A stretch of DNA of 64,000 bases, from positions 11,346,001-11,410,000 of the forward strand of contig NC_135772.1 in NCBI RefSeq assembly GCF_028453695.1, read 5' to 3'. The number at the start of each line of letters is the position of its first letter. Within the stretch, counting starts at the first letter, position 1. Origin of the DNA: Augochlora pura (taxonomy: Eukaryota > Arthropoda > Insecta > Hymenoptera > Halictidae). The notes under the pieces are model-generated. The model searched no databases. It was not told the DNA's origin and saw only the letters and a list, made by a program, of their open reading frames with translations. A program made the position numbers and the translations under genes. Shown piece by piece: positions 24,137 through 36,760 of this stretch.

Positions 24137-27100
24137 ATATGATGTACGTATGCCGATGATATTCAGACTGTCCGATACTATCGACCGGTAGTGTTAATTT
24201 CATATGTGTTTTCATCACGGTGTCGAGCAGACTCGGTGTGAGGCTAGCATTAACCGCCTATATTTGCAATTCGCCGGCGCTGGCAAGTCTCCAAGGGATG
24301 CGAGCTAGCACGATGAGATTTTTAGAAACAGCCTGCTTCCCCTTCCTCATCCCAGCGCGTTCGCTCTTCCTCTGTCTTTTGCGAGGGGCCCGTGCATTGG
24401 TCGATACACGATCATTGGGTTTTCTGGGTTAATCACCGTGCTTTCCGACGCGACGTACGCACCGGAATCGTGTTCAACGTTCACGTTTTCCCGCGGCACC
24501 ATTCTCGCTGGATGAACGACACGCTCGAAGGCACCTGCGTGTTCCTAAAAGTGTCGGCTGTCGATAATTAAGGATCGTTTCGAAAACTAGTGGTACACAT
24601 TTTTCGCTGAAGAAAGTCAAGCTCTGAAAAACTGTATTCGCAAATTGAATTATTAGACTACGAATTTTATAACAAAGACAGATTATATACTTACATTAAA
24701 TAAATATAACACTAAAATTAGAACGCCGAATAATACTGAATATTTAACTAAAATAAAATAATCGTGGACAATCTTTTTCCCAGTTAATTTACTCAATATA
24801 ATACAATTCAATTAATTTTAACTTCAACAGCCGTTTTCACTCCACCAAGATAAATAGCAAACAATAAAATAATATGTATGTTACGATGTGCTTCGTAACG
24901 ATAACAGTTTGATTCTGAGGTTTAAAAGTTAACTAACCCTCGTTGCTTGGTGTGCTTGATTTTATTTTATTTGCTTCGTGGTTATCAGAAGAGTACTATT
25001 TTAAGAGTGTCGAAAGCGGTTGTCTAGTCTTCCGACAAGAACACCGAGTGTTAGAGAGGGCCTGGTTGTAGTGTTGGTGGGGGAAAAAGGTCTTAGTGCT
25101 GACCGGTGTCCCTCCAACATCGCTGGCCGCGCGCAATATCGTTTATATATACATAATGTAATATTACTAATAATAATAATATAAAATAATGACAATGATA
25201 ATTTTTTTTTTTGGGCAGGGAAGCGGAAAAATCTTCAGCAAGATACGCGAGGTGGGCCGTGTATTCCCCATATTTGCTTTACCATATTTGCGCTGTGTAA
25301 AGAAAATATATAGTAATAGTAGAAGAGGGAAGGGAGTGTAGCGAATACGTAAGAATGTAATATATACTTTTGATAAGACTATTTTGCAGCGTATATCTTA
25401 CTATGTTATGCAAATTGATATTCTATTAAATTTTCGATTTTCAAGTAAAAATATTGCCTCGTTCGCGATTTCTCAAATTGCATTCCATTGTTCGGCAGAA
25501 CCGCGTTTCATTGAGAAACCATAGGTCCGGTAGGCTCAAAGAAACACCGCTGACGATTCTCGCGACAATGATCAAGCTCCGGGACCTTGGTAGAATGCAT
25601 CGTCAGTGTCGTCAGCCGATTTCATTCGCCGTCATAAAGGCAGTATCAACTGACCGATGTCACAATTGACGTCACATGCAGAGCGTGGACGTGTCCAGAT
25701 TCACGTATCACTGGGGCACAATTGATCTTTCCTCAAAACAGTCACGCCACGATCCGTGATTAATCATTACGTATCCATACGTCGGCTCGGCGGAGTAAAC
25801 GGCGGCGAACAATCCGCAATCGTTCGCGGAACGAATATACCTATTCCTCGAACAGAGGCACGTTTATCTGCGATATTGAGAGAGTTCGGAACCAAACCGC
25901 AAGTAGAAATCAAGTCGCGAAAATCGATTGCATTTATTGAGTAAATCGGCGTTTTAAAACAGAATATTCGTATTGAATTAACCGTCGGAAAAGACAATGT
26001 TTACTAGGGATTTGAATATTAAAAATTGATCATATTTAAGAATGTATCATTGAAATATTCCAAGCTAGCTCATGTTAAGCCAAAGCAATTATCAAGGACT
26101 TTTGAACCAGTCTAATTTACTTGAAGAGATAGACCAAAGAATCTCTTAGGGACCATTAAACCGTTGCTAGTTAACCCAAAGTAGACAAAACTAGTTTAAG
26201 GTAAATCAAGCTATACTAAAGTTAATCAAGTTAATTTGCAATAGATGATGTTACCCAGGCTAGAGCACGAAAGGTTTGGAAGATCTTTGAAAAATTCCTT
26301 TGACTATTTTACTATGTAATTGTTTCATAGAGATAAATCTAGAAACACCGAGTATCTTTTGAAGTATGAATGTTTTGATAATTAACAGAATAAACAAATG
26401 GTATTGCTTATGGCAATTTCAACTTTTCAAATTTTCAACTTTTAAAAAGTCCATCCGACATTACAATCTCAACTATCAAGATACCCAAAAGAAAAGCAAA
26501 AATAGCAAAACGACATTTTTGATACCCGTTTGTAGTTCCCAGTTTTAGCAAAGCTTTATCCGTATTTCAAACATTTTCCTCTCGGTTAGTACGCATAAAA
26601 GGGGGTGAAGTATGGGAATGAAAGCTCTCGACAAAGATTCTCCGCGTTCGTGCGTGACTTCTAATATTGAGAACTTGACACATCGGGAAGTTAGTGGCTC
26701 GCCGCCAAGAATCTTTGCTTCGGGGAAGTCCCCCACGCTCGTTTGCTGGACGACGACCCTGAATCACTGGTATCGTAATGCTCCATCCACAACGATACCG
26801 CTCGCGTTCGATCTCGATTTCGGTTTTGGGTTCGAATGGGGTGGAAAGTCGCTCGAGGAGGCGTCATGTAAATCGCGTCCGCAGAAAACGTTCTTCCCGT
26901 GCGAAAAGGCTCGACACGTTTCCTAATTAAATCTACTAACATTTTTATACTTTCATAACATTGGCATTAAACAATATTTACTTTATCAATTTTATTAATT
27001 TCATTTTTATCTTATTTATTTTATTTATTTTTGTAATCGCGAAAGGTATTTAATATTTAAAAACTCATATAATAATATTGGAGCTCACAGTAGCTCAATG

Positions 27101-30100
27101 TTAAATTTTAGTTCCTATTTTTACTTTATTTATTTAATTAATCGCGAGAGGTTTTTAATTCTGATCCTTGAACGAGTACCTATATGTTAATTCAATCATT
27201 CTTCCATAATGTAAAATAGTGAAAAATCGTATTTGCAACAGTTGAATTTTTATTTATCTCTTTACATTTATCTAATGTACCTCGCGACGATTAGATTAGT
27301 CTTACATAGTACTCTATCGACGCTTTTTATGGAGTGTAGATCTTGAACAGATGTTTCGCAATATTTTTAAGTCGTATGATTACTGGATTTAATATACAAT
27401 GATTCAGATAGTACGGTGAGAATATTTAAGTAGATGCGTTTGCTCTGGCATTATTCAATTTATAGGATCACTGTAAATTACCGGGACTTTCCGAGTCCCA
27501 AGTGCCATCGAGTATTAGTTGAGAAATCTGATTTAATATTTTGAAATCTATGAAAGCCATTTCTTTGGTTCACGGTTATCTCCGCTGCAAAAGACGACGT
27601 TGTATTCCGTACAATTGAAAAATGCAAAGTGCCTACTAAATAAAGGAAAAGTTTCTTCGGATACGTATCATGTTTATTTCACTTACGACAGACTTATATT
27701 GTTTTGCTTATCAAAGTTCCTCAATGCTGTTTACGTTATAAATTTTTCGGTTTGTCATTCAAGTATAGATAAAAGTGTATCACAATATCCTAACAAGCAC
27801 AATCCGAAGTCTCTTAAACTTTTATAGCCTGTTTGCGTAGACTTCCGAACTTTCAGACTAAAATCTCATTTTTTCCACCATTACGAAGACGCATAGATGT
27901 TATCCTTGCACTCCGACCTTTGTATAGTGTTGATTTTCTTGCTACGAGGCTGCATCAAAATTAAAGCCAACGTAACAAAGTTATTTGTACGATGCTGAAA
28001 ATTCTATTCATTTCATTCAATTAATTGCATTTTATTTTGGCGAAAATCAGCGATTTTTTTGGAAATCGAAATATAAAATGATTTTAAGCAATTTCTTATA
28101 ATTAATATTATAATAATATTTAATAATAATATTAATAATAATATTTATCTTATATTGATTCTTATTGACATCTTGTATTCTTTCTTTTGATATCTTATAT
28201 TGATAAATCTGTGAAAAAAAAGAATATAACAGAAGCTTCGATATTAGATCTATCGACCCCTAATAAGTTCTCATAGAAATATTCTCATAATGTCAGGAAT
28301 CTTTTTTTATTGATCTTGCGGATTACGTATTAATCTGCGAAGCATTGGGCAAATACAACAAAAGAGATTCATTTAAAGTCTAAAATATTCCTATTGACGC
28401 AAGTGGGCCAGGTATTGACAACAAAGTTGAATATATGGAAGGAAGCTGATTATGATGCAAAACTTTGTAATCATTACAACAGCTACATGTTTTCAGTAAA
28501 ACGAATAAATTTTCCATCATCGACCTACGATAGGGTTATGTCGCGGCTGATGTTCGTCACGGAAAAATTGACAGTTCGTGCGATACGTGGAAGACTGTCA
28601 CCGAAACTGAAGGAACTGATTGTTTAATTAACTGACGATAATTCTGGTCGCGAGCTACATTAGCTCCGCGACACGAGGAGTCGGTTCATGTCAAGGCTGC
28701 ACTCCGTTGTCACGTCTTTTCTCGCCTCGGATTTTTCATTTTCGCGGTACGCAAATAGCGCGACGAGCGCGCGCAAACCGAGAGAGATCGCCTTCCCTCC
28801 TTTCGTTCCAATTATGTACCTTGAGTAGCCCAACTTTTTGCGAGTACGCGACAAAAGGACGGAAACAGGGGAGAGGGACGAATCCGTTCGATAAAGTGAG
28901 CTCGTCGCGAGACTATACACTGACTACCATTAGGTTGTTGCAGTATAACAACGATTTAAATTAGCGATGGCGATATCAAACAGAATCTATCAATCGTATA
29001 ATATATCATTTGTTTCTTTGAAATTTGAATAAAATATGATCCATGTTCGTTCAGCTACAAGTTTTTAAATATGTGCTACTTGTGTGCAAAAATCGGTTAC
29101 CAGAATTCGATATTCTGAAACTATCCTTAGGATTGCGAAATTCTTCGATACCTTTACGTCTTCGCAATGTGGCCCGAATACAATCATCTATTCAAACTAT
29201 ATAAAATCCCCATAGTCGACACTGTATCTGTTTCAAACAACAAATCCAATCCCCGGTGCGCGAAAATTTATCAATTTCTATTTTAACAAAAGTATTTTCG
29301 TTACTTTCTCAACCTAGTCTATCCCGAATCCGTACATCCCCAGTTTTCACCAGCACGAGGCGTTTAATCGAATTAATTCGACTTTCCGATCGGCTGCCAG
29401 AAGTAAACAGTTTCCTCGGGCTGTTGCCAGAGTTTGGTTAAAACTGTTCCTCTGTTTCTTGTTGAGCTACAAATAGAGTAAAAGAGAGGACGCGGATCAG
29501 GGAGAAGAAGGATAATTGGTAATAATTAAGCAGATGAGGTTTATAAAGACACGAGGGGGAGGGCAAGTTAAATTGAAAAAAAAGGACGGTAGAAATTGAT
29601 CCATAAAGCATTCCTGAAGTAATAATGTAATTTTAATAAAAATACTTATCATAAGCATCGATGGCATTTTATAGTAATAGAATTATAGACTGAGAAACTA
29701 CATTCAATGAAGGCCATTATTTCGCAGACATTTAGTACCATATTTAATTTACGAGAGCGATAATTCTTTGTTTTACAACCTAATAAGAATATTAATCTTC
29801 ATTTTAACTGTAGTATATTACTGTTACTTAATTAGGTCACATAGGATACACGTACGAAATCCTATTATACAGCATATGATATGTATACATAAATGTATGA
29901 AGATAAGATCTAAGCAAAATTGAGGTTAGTTTATTTTCGTTTTTCCCTCTTATCATGAAAATTTGTCATTGAATAATACATTTTGTCGATGCTTCATAGA
30001 CGCATGAGAAAACGCCACAGGCAGTTAATTTAAACTCCAGCTGTTATCAGTTCCTCGTGTGTAACGATAAAAATCGATCGCACGCGCATTAATATCTGGT

Positions 30101-30630
30101 TACAATTCAGTTACAGTTGCAGCTGCGTCTTCGATAGACAACCTTGGTTTTTATTATTCGCAATCGGTCCTTGTACCACACCATTAACGTAGCAATTATC
30201 GGTCAGTTTATATTTATCTCATGCCGCTTTGATGTTAATATTCTAATGATAATTTCGTGCATGTTATGTTATATTATAACGAGTAACGATCGTTGAGTAA
30301 CCCAAACAGTGGAAATTGAATAATAATTCAGATTGGCAGTGCCACATGTGCTCGGTTTTGCCATTAGGCCGTAATAAGCAAAAAATAATATGGATTGTAG
30401 TAAAATTTCAGATAATTGGATTTTTACAAATTGATTATGTAATTTTTTCAAACCATCAATTATGAGTTATCACCACTGCAAACTCTTTTTAATAAGTTTT
30501 TTTTTTGTACGTTTTTTATGTATGCAATAATTTGCAACTAATATTTATTATAACAATAAATTATTATTGTAAATTGTTCATGTCGATGTGGGTACACTCA
30601 TATACTACCTATAGGAAAGCAGTCTTCAAT
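24137..30630. other. Long gene-free stretch
   Basis: GC-rich patches lie at about 24,220-24,540, 25,010-25,130, 26,590-26,930 and 28,640-28,900; the rest is AT-rich. (TAA)n-like microsatellite sequence lies at 25,165-25,190 and 28,095-28,155. The patch at 25,010-25,260 ends abruptly in AT-rich DNA and may be an inserted fragment of unknown type. No recognisable protein in any frame. Confidence 0.4.
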
Positions 30631-30703
30631 GCCTGGATAGCTCAGTCGGTAGAGCATCAGACTTTTAATCTGAGGGTCCAGGGTTCGAGTCCCTGTTCGG
30701 GCG
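30631..30703 (+). tRNA. tRNA-Lys (anticodon TTT), tandem copy 1
   Basis: A complete 73-nt cloverleaf. The anticodon loop is CTTTTAA with TTT at 30,664-30,666. The B box is GGTTCGAGTCC and the discriminator is G. It differs from copy 2 by T instead of C at position 4, giving a G.U rather than a G-C pair in the acceptor stem, which is tolerated. A seven-T terminator follows at 30,708-30,714. It is the first of a tandem series with a 166-bp period. Confidence 0.97.
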
Positions 30704-30707
30704 CTTC

Positions 30708-30714
30708 TTTTTTT
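30708..30714 (+). terminator. Pol III oligo-T terminator of tRNA-Lys(TTT) copy 1
   Basis: A run of seven T starts 5 bases after the tRNA 3' end. Confidence 0.85.
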
Positions 30715-30796
30715 CCCACTCCGGGATGTTCTTCGTTCTTAAATACATTCGTAGCAAAGCGAATTAAGATCGACTACAAGAACTTGTGTTTTCAAT

Positions 30797-30869
30797 GCCC
30801 GGATAGCTCAGTCGGTAGAGCATCAGACTTTTAATCTGAGGGTCCAGGGTTCGAGTCCCTGTTCGGGCG
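30797..30869 (+). tRNA. tRNA-Lys (anticodon TTT), tandem copy 2
   Basis: Identical to copy 1 over 73 nt except for position 4 (C here, giving a fully paired GCCCGGA/TTCGGGC acceptor with one G.U). Anticodon TTT at 30,830-30,832. The immediate 5' flank TTCAATGCC is shared with copy 1. A 12-T terminator follows at 30,874-30,885. The spacer between copies also resembles the one after copy 2, showing that the whole 166-bp unit was duplicated. Confidence 0.97.
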
Positions 30870-30873
30870 CTTC

Positions 30874-30885
30874 TTTTTTTTTTTT
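30874..30885 (+). terminator. Pol III oligo-T terminator of tRNA-Lys(TTT) copy 2
   Basis: A run of 12 T starts 5 bases past the tRNA 3' end. Confidence 0.85.
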
Positions 30886-30967
30886 CTTTCCGGGATATAT
30901 TCTTCGATCGTAAATACATTTCCATCGAAGCCAATTAAAATTAACTAAAAGAACATATGTCTTCAAT

Positions 30968-31011
30968 GCCCGAATTTTTCAGTTGATTTTTGAACTAAAA
31001 TCTCAGATGTT
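30968..31011 (+). pseudogene. Decayed third tRNA-Lys unit
   Basis: Lies 171 bp after the start of copy 2 and is preceded by the same flank (CTTCAATGCC). It starts GCCCGAAT and keeps TTTTCAGTTG and AAAATCTCAGATG in the positions of the D and anticodon arms. The T arm and acceptor 3' strand are lost. The match to the intact genes is weak, but its position in the repeat register supports it. Not functional. Confidence 0.6.
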
Positions 31012-31947
31012 AGCCTGGCCAAACGTGAAACTATTTTGTTACGTAAACCAAGTCGATCCTTTATCAAAGAATAAAAGAATCACTAAATTTATTTAGTATC
31101 AATTTAACAAAACCAGGTACTGATGACAAAAAAAACAGTCCCCCATAGGAAAGTTGTTAAATACCTTGGATGCCACTGTAGGTAGAGGCGGATGAATAAT
31201 GAAGTGTCCAACAGTGCACGTAGCATATATATTACAAATAATGTAAAGATATATTTATAGAACAATGTTAATAAATAACCAAACAATAATAACAATAAAA
31301 AGAAAACGGTAGCAACAATTACGACTTAAAATAAGAATAACGAACAAAAACAAGGATTCTCGACGAAGTTCTTGCACTATTGGAGTGTAATAATAGTTGC
31401 ATCATTAGCCTGCTGGACGCTTTCATTTGATAAGGGATGTACAGTTGTTACAGTCAACGATTGTTCGTATGGTTAATGAACAGCTTCAAGCTAAAAAGAG
31501 AATTATCTCCAAGAAAACAACTTAGGAGGGTTAAAATTTCCGTGTCTGAATACTCTTTTTAGTATGTATTTAATTATATAGATATGAATTGCAATACAGA
31601 TTTTAACAGTTAAAACCACGATCCATAGACATTACGTTGGGTTTTCCTCTTCTCCACATTGTTTCCCACTACTCACTTGCTCCCCTCAGTAGGCTTATAT
31701 GACTGGTAGCATTAAACTTAATCAAGCAGCAAATTAATATTAAAGTGCCTCATGAGCGTTAGTTGTGACGTAACAATTTTATGACTGATTTGTTCCTTAT
31801 GCGACAGAACCCTTTTGAAAAACTGTTATATATTATTCTATTTATGTAGTTATATAACCACCTTTTCTATGTTTATTTTTATAGCATATATCACCCGATA
31901 TGCACAAAAAGAGACGAAATAAATATTATTTAAAAAAAAAAAGAAAT
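31012..31947. other. AT-rich spacer, no gene seen
   Basis: No open frame of note and no inverted repeat. An A-rich run (11 A) at about 31,932-31,942 directly precedes the tRNA pseudogene. Confidence 0.45.
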
Positions 31948-32001
31948 TAGAGCATCAGATTTTTAATTTGGGAGTCCAAGGTTCGAGACCCTGTTTGGGC
32001 G
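31948..32001 (+). pseudogene. 5'-truncated tRNA-Lys(TTT) pseudogene
   Basis: Matches the tandem tRNA-Lys genes from the end of the D arm (TAGAGCATCAGA) to the discriminator. It keeps the TTT anticodon region and a B box reading GGTTCGAGACC. The first 20 nt, including the A box and the 5' acceptor strand, are missing and replaced by A-rich sequence. Several C-to-T changes weaken the anticodon and T stems. It cannot fold into a tRNA or be normally transcribed. Confidence 0.88.
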
Positions 32002-32812
32002 TGCGTTTCTTCTTCTTGAAAATTTTGTTTATACTTCCTTTTTTTCTAATATTAGACGGCAAGCAACAATTTGCAACATTTTTGACAATTTTTGAGAAAT
32101 ATTGATTTCTTTATTTTCTCCCAAGCTTATACATGTTACAATGGTGGCATAACCTCACTAAAAGCCGTAATATCGGAAAGCTTTTCTTGTGTATTTACTA
32201 CGATAATATGGAATATAAGTGCACACTACTCTCCAATCGGTGAGCCAACATATGAGTATTGCGGCAGTCGTACCATGAACGAGCGCAGAGACTTTCCTGC
32301 GTAAGGAAAAGTGACGGGGCGATTACACAAGTTCAGGTAACTCTTACCATTTATAAAATGTCATTAATAAAGTTCTATTAATCAATATTTCCTTTTATTG
32401 GAACGGCACATTAAAGTTTATCACGATATTTATATTTTGTTTTGATATTAAATTATTCGACTTTAACGAAGCCTGTTCCAATTTGCGCACACCTGGTATG
32501 GCGATACTTGATATACACTAGCAAAGAAGAATATACGAGATTGAATTAATCATTTACCAGGTTAGAGCTCGTTCCTGAATAACTGACCATTTCCCGTAAT
32601 ACGATAATCTCTTGTCACGTGAGGGGAACATTATCGTTTGCAAATTCGACGTCCGTAAAACCTTCTACGTTATTAACATAGCGACAAATGAAAAACAATT
32701 ATGAATCTCGATTGCTCCTCTAACGGCATGTTCGTTACTCAACTCCTGGAACATTATGCAAATACATTTTTTTAACACAAACTTATGTATACTGGAGGCA
32801 GAATGAAACTAT
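32002..32812. other. No gene seen
   Basis: AT-rich sequence. A CAG|GTAACT string at about 32,334 lacks an upstream pyrimidine tract. Confidence 0.45.
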
Positions 32813-33092
32813 TTTTTCGTTTTACTCTTTTTGTCGAAAACGTTCGTAAAAATTTCAGAAAATTTCCAATTCATCTTTATTCCATTATTTCAATTTCCAA
32901 CTCGTTTATGTTGGTTTGTATTCCTCGATTTGATAATACATTTATATTTATATATATTTTTCTTTTTACCCTTTGCATCGAAAATGTCCAGAAAAATTTC
33001 AAAACTTACCAAATTCATTTTTATTCTATTATTTTAATTTCCAACTCGTTTATGTTGGTTTATATTCCTCAATTTGGAAATACATTCGCGCA
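32813..33092 (+). repeat. Two-copy tandem repeat, 144-bp period
   Basis: The segment from about 32,813 is repeated from about 32,957 (TTTTACTCTTT against TTTTACCCTTT, offset 144). The shared block TTTCCAACTCGTTTATGTTG is identical in both. Because 144 is a multiple of three, an open frame of 133 codons (32,785-33,186) reads through both copies and contains two similar segments of about 40 residues. AT-rich, Phe/Ile/Asn-rich content and no family resemblance argue against a real protein. Confidence 0.75.
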
Positions 33093-33186
33093 TAACAATA
33101 TTCGGGCGGAGTATAAATATTGTAATAAATTTAATAAAACCTTCGCAATCCATTTATTAGGATCGGAGAAAGCACGAGGCGTCTGA

Positions 33187-35523
33187 ATTATTATATTCCC
33201 TACCGTGCGTAGCAATTTTCTCGACAGCGGACACTCGCGTTCGTGATCAATCACGTTTATCTAATCTCGCGCGAGGGGAGAAAGATTTTTCGGTGTCGAA
33301 TAATTGGTAACCTCGTGCTTTCTTCGCGTAGGCGGCTCGTAGACAAACTGTCGCTCGTAAACAGGGATCTGCATTTAAATTATACGCATTACACGGACAT
33401 AAAACAGACATTTATTTTGCGGCGGCTGACGCAGGGCGTGATCCGCGTACACAGAAATTATTATTGCCCAAATACCATTTCTCTTATCTATTTCGAAAAA
33501 CAAGTGTTGAAAACAGTGGGCGTTGAGCAAGGATTGGTACTATCTGCTGGAAAAATTGATTAATCGTCGCACGTAAGAGTCGGATATGTTACATCAGAAC
33601 GAAACCGGTGCTCCACAGTGTCACCGAAAACGCTTTTATTTCCTCTGTGAAACTGATAATATTTTTATCTTATTTCTATTGTGAGAAATCTTTTATTGGA
33701 CCGAGTTCAACGCGATATTTTGCGAGCCTAATAGGATTAAATACATATTAACAAACTAATTTATACAACAAGTTCTAAGAATAGTAATGTTGCCAATTAC
33801 TTTGAAATAGATGCGACGACAAACCAGGAAGCAATAAACATTTTTACGTAAAAAATTTAACATTGACTTTGCATTACAATTCAAATACGCTTTTCTGCAT
33901 AAGTGGCACGTCTGACTTTTGCTCGTCCACCAATTACTGATTTTTAATCGCCGTTGACATTGAACTTGATGTATGACTTCCTGGTTTGCTGATCGATCTG
34001 TTGTCTTATTTCTTATTTAAGTATAGTTATAGTTTATCAGCATTCTTACAATCGAATGCAATGATACTATTGTTCGATTAGTTTATTTTTATTTTTTCAT
34101 GCAAATTGTTCACAGTTTAAAATACGATTAACTAATAGTTTAATACTTTCTATTTGTTATTACTTCTTCGAAGGAATTTTTTACCCGCATATACGAAGAA
34201 ATTTTTGTTGTTATTATTATAACTATAGTATACGATTACACAGACGGCGCTTTCTTCTTCCGATTTGTTCGTGATTTGCAAATATGTGAAATTGTATGTA
34301 CAATCCTCAATCTGAAGTGAGTAATCATATTTTATTTATTCAGTCGAGCAATATCTTGATGACTAATCGCACGCAGACTCCTCCTTGTCTTTCTTTTACA
34401 TATTATCGCGATACATATTCAGAGTGTTTTCCACTGTGGGTGCCGCATTCTTATCGAAAGCATCCCCTAAAGATGACGCAATCGATACACTCTCTCATGT
34501 AACCGTATTGATTTCGAGTTACACTCCGATTACATACTGACTTCCCACTACAGATGCACTGCACACAGCCATAAATAAAATTATTTACACAGAAAGCTTT
34601 TAATTATACATTTATAAATAAACTAGATACATTTGCTGCATCTGAACTGATTACATATTAAAGAAAAAAAACCAATGAAAAATGGATTAAAAAGTATTTT
34701 TTACGGTTATAAATTCAATTTATTTAGTATTTTGTATAAATTGGGGCAGTAATTAACGTAACGAATGACAATTCTCCACTGAAATAATTACAAAACAAGG
34801 TGCAACTTGTTCGGTTTTGTTGCAAGTTTTCTCTCTGGTGTGTAATTACTGTGGACGTTTATGCAAGCTGTCATTTCCGTAGATAAATTTTAAGGCAGAG
34901 AGATTAAGTGAAATTTGATTTCCTGCAATGGTTTGTTGCGGTAGACAAAAATAATCTGATACCACATATATTAGATTCTATCGAACTTTGTGCTACCCTA
35001 GAAAAACTTTTATGAGTTACAAATGTTTAAAGATTGCCGTTCTAATAATCGGATACAGCATCGATCGTATTATATTTTCGCATAAAAAATCATGCTCTGC
35101 CCTCTTGCATCACACTTTCGGTCTAGGTCACTTCTAGATCACTATTTATTTTTTCACGCTTGACTTTTATCGCACAAACGCTTTCATCTCCCATTAACTC
35201 TAATTAAAATCGAAATGAAACTTGTCAAACAGGTTAATTCTTACGTCAATAACTGCCTCAGCTTACGTTTACAAATTTTATACACGTATTTGCATAACTT
35301 TACACGGATCCTTATCAGTGTTGAATAATGGAAACATTGAAAATTTTAATCTTCTTGAATTTGCGTCACTGTTTATCTAGTAATGACTGGTATTACTCCC
35401 ATGTATTTAATTTAGTCATTTTTCAGAGAAGACTTAGACGATACTAATAGTTTGGAAAAATTCTGATTTATTTCTTACTTTATTGAATTCTTAAGTAATT
35501 GGAACCATTAGCAACTTTGATTA
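33187..35523. other. No gene seen
   Basis: A moderately GC patch at about 33,180-33,450 carries a 106-codon frame without recognisable homology. The remainder is AT-rich. Confidence 0.4.
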
Positions 35524-35850
35524 CCTATATATGCATATAAACAAGTCACAAAACGTGAATTTTTGAATTTTAATTGCTATATGACAGTGATAATTTTAAG
35601 AATAATGAAAAAGGTACAATGCAAGCCAAAAGTACTAGTACAGTGACTGTATTATCGAACAATAAAGCCATCGACTATGAATAAGTGATATTCACATATG
35701 TACATATATGTATATGAACAAGTAAGAGAACGTGAATTTTCAACTTTGCATAACTTGTATAACAGTGATAATTTTAAGAATAACGAAAAAAGTACAATGC
35801 AAGCCAGAAGTATTAGTAAAGTGACCATATTATCGAACAATAAATCGTAC
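35524..35850 (+). repeat. Two-copy tandem repeat, 177-bp period
   Basis: About 35,524-35,667 recurs at 35,701-35,848. ACAGTGATAATTTTAAGAAT and GTACAATGCAAGCC are shared, as is ATTATCGAACAATAAA. Offset is 177 bp. Non-coding, AT-rich. Confidence 0.8.
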
Positions 35851-35904
35851 ACGTAGAAGATGACTATGGACTTTCTTTTTCTTTCCACGAATTTCGTAAT
35901 CGCA

Positions 35905-35918
35905 CCCCCCCCCCCCCC
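35905..35918. repeat. Poly-C tract (14 C)
   Basis: An uninterrupted run of 14 cytosines; length likely unstable. Confidence 0.9.
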
Positions 35919-36289
35919 ATACTGCTCGCGGGCATTGCACCAATTTATTTTCGCTTTTAACGATCTCGTTCGTTCATAAACCTCTTTGCTCCCTATAGAG
36001 CCCACATTGTTTGAGCTTTTTCCAGCGCTGGCAGCTCCGCGCGCACCCGTTCCCCCGAAAGATCATTTCTTCCTCGTAAAGCCGTTTCGTGAACTTGCTC
36101 CTTTCAATACAAACGAAACCGCGTGCCACCACGTGGCGTCCCATCAAATCGGGTCGCGGTTTATTTTTCATTTAGCCGGATAGAAGAGTCTTCGCGTCGT
36201 CAAGCTATTTATGGAATCACGTCCAAATGGAGGAGTCGTTATAGTTAGAACGAATTATTATAAAATACAGAGTATTGGAAAGGAATTTA

Positions 36290-36760
36290 AATAATTTCAC
36301 AATAATTTCAATTATGTTAAGAAATCTTTACTTTATTTTATTGCAACTTAAGAAGCATATTCCTTAATTTTTATTTACAATAATATTAGCGTTATTTTAT
36401 TAATCTGTTTTATTATAAATGAAGTAGTGTTCATATTTATATATATTTCATATAAATCATAATTCTAATTATGTTAAGAAATCTTTAGTTTAGTTCGCAA
36501 CTTAAGAAGCATATTTCTTAATTTTTATTTAATATTAGCATTACTTTAGTAATTTCTTTTATTATAAATGAAGTAGTGTCCAAATTTATATATATTTAAT
36601 ATAAATAATAATTTCAATTATGTTAAGAAATCTTTATTTTATTTTATTGCAACTTAAGGAGCATATTCCTTAATTTTTATTTAATATCAGCGTTATTTTA
36701 TTAATTTGTTTTATTATAAATAAAATAGTGTCTACATTTATATATACATTAAATATCTGA
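36290..36760 (+). repeat. Three-copy AT-rich tandem repeat, about 150-bp unit
   Basis: ATGTTAAGAAATCTTTA occurs at 36,314, 36,471 and 36,620, giving periods of 157 and 149 bp. Each copy continues with CAACTTAAG(A/G)AGCATAT, then a TTAATTTTTATTTA tract and TTTTATTATAAAT. Copies 1 and 3 share features against copy 2. Satellite-like but only three units long. Confidence 0.88.

Noticed and set aside
28394..28627. 77-codon plus-strand frame
   Set aside because: Starts at TTG; no recognisable homology and no splice signals.
32334..32345. Second possible recursive-splice site CAG|GTAACT
   Set aside because: No polypyrimidine tract or branch-point-like sequence upstream.
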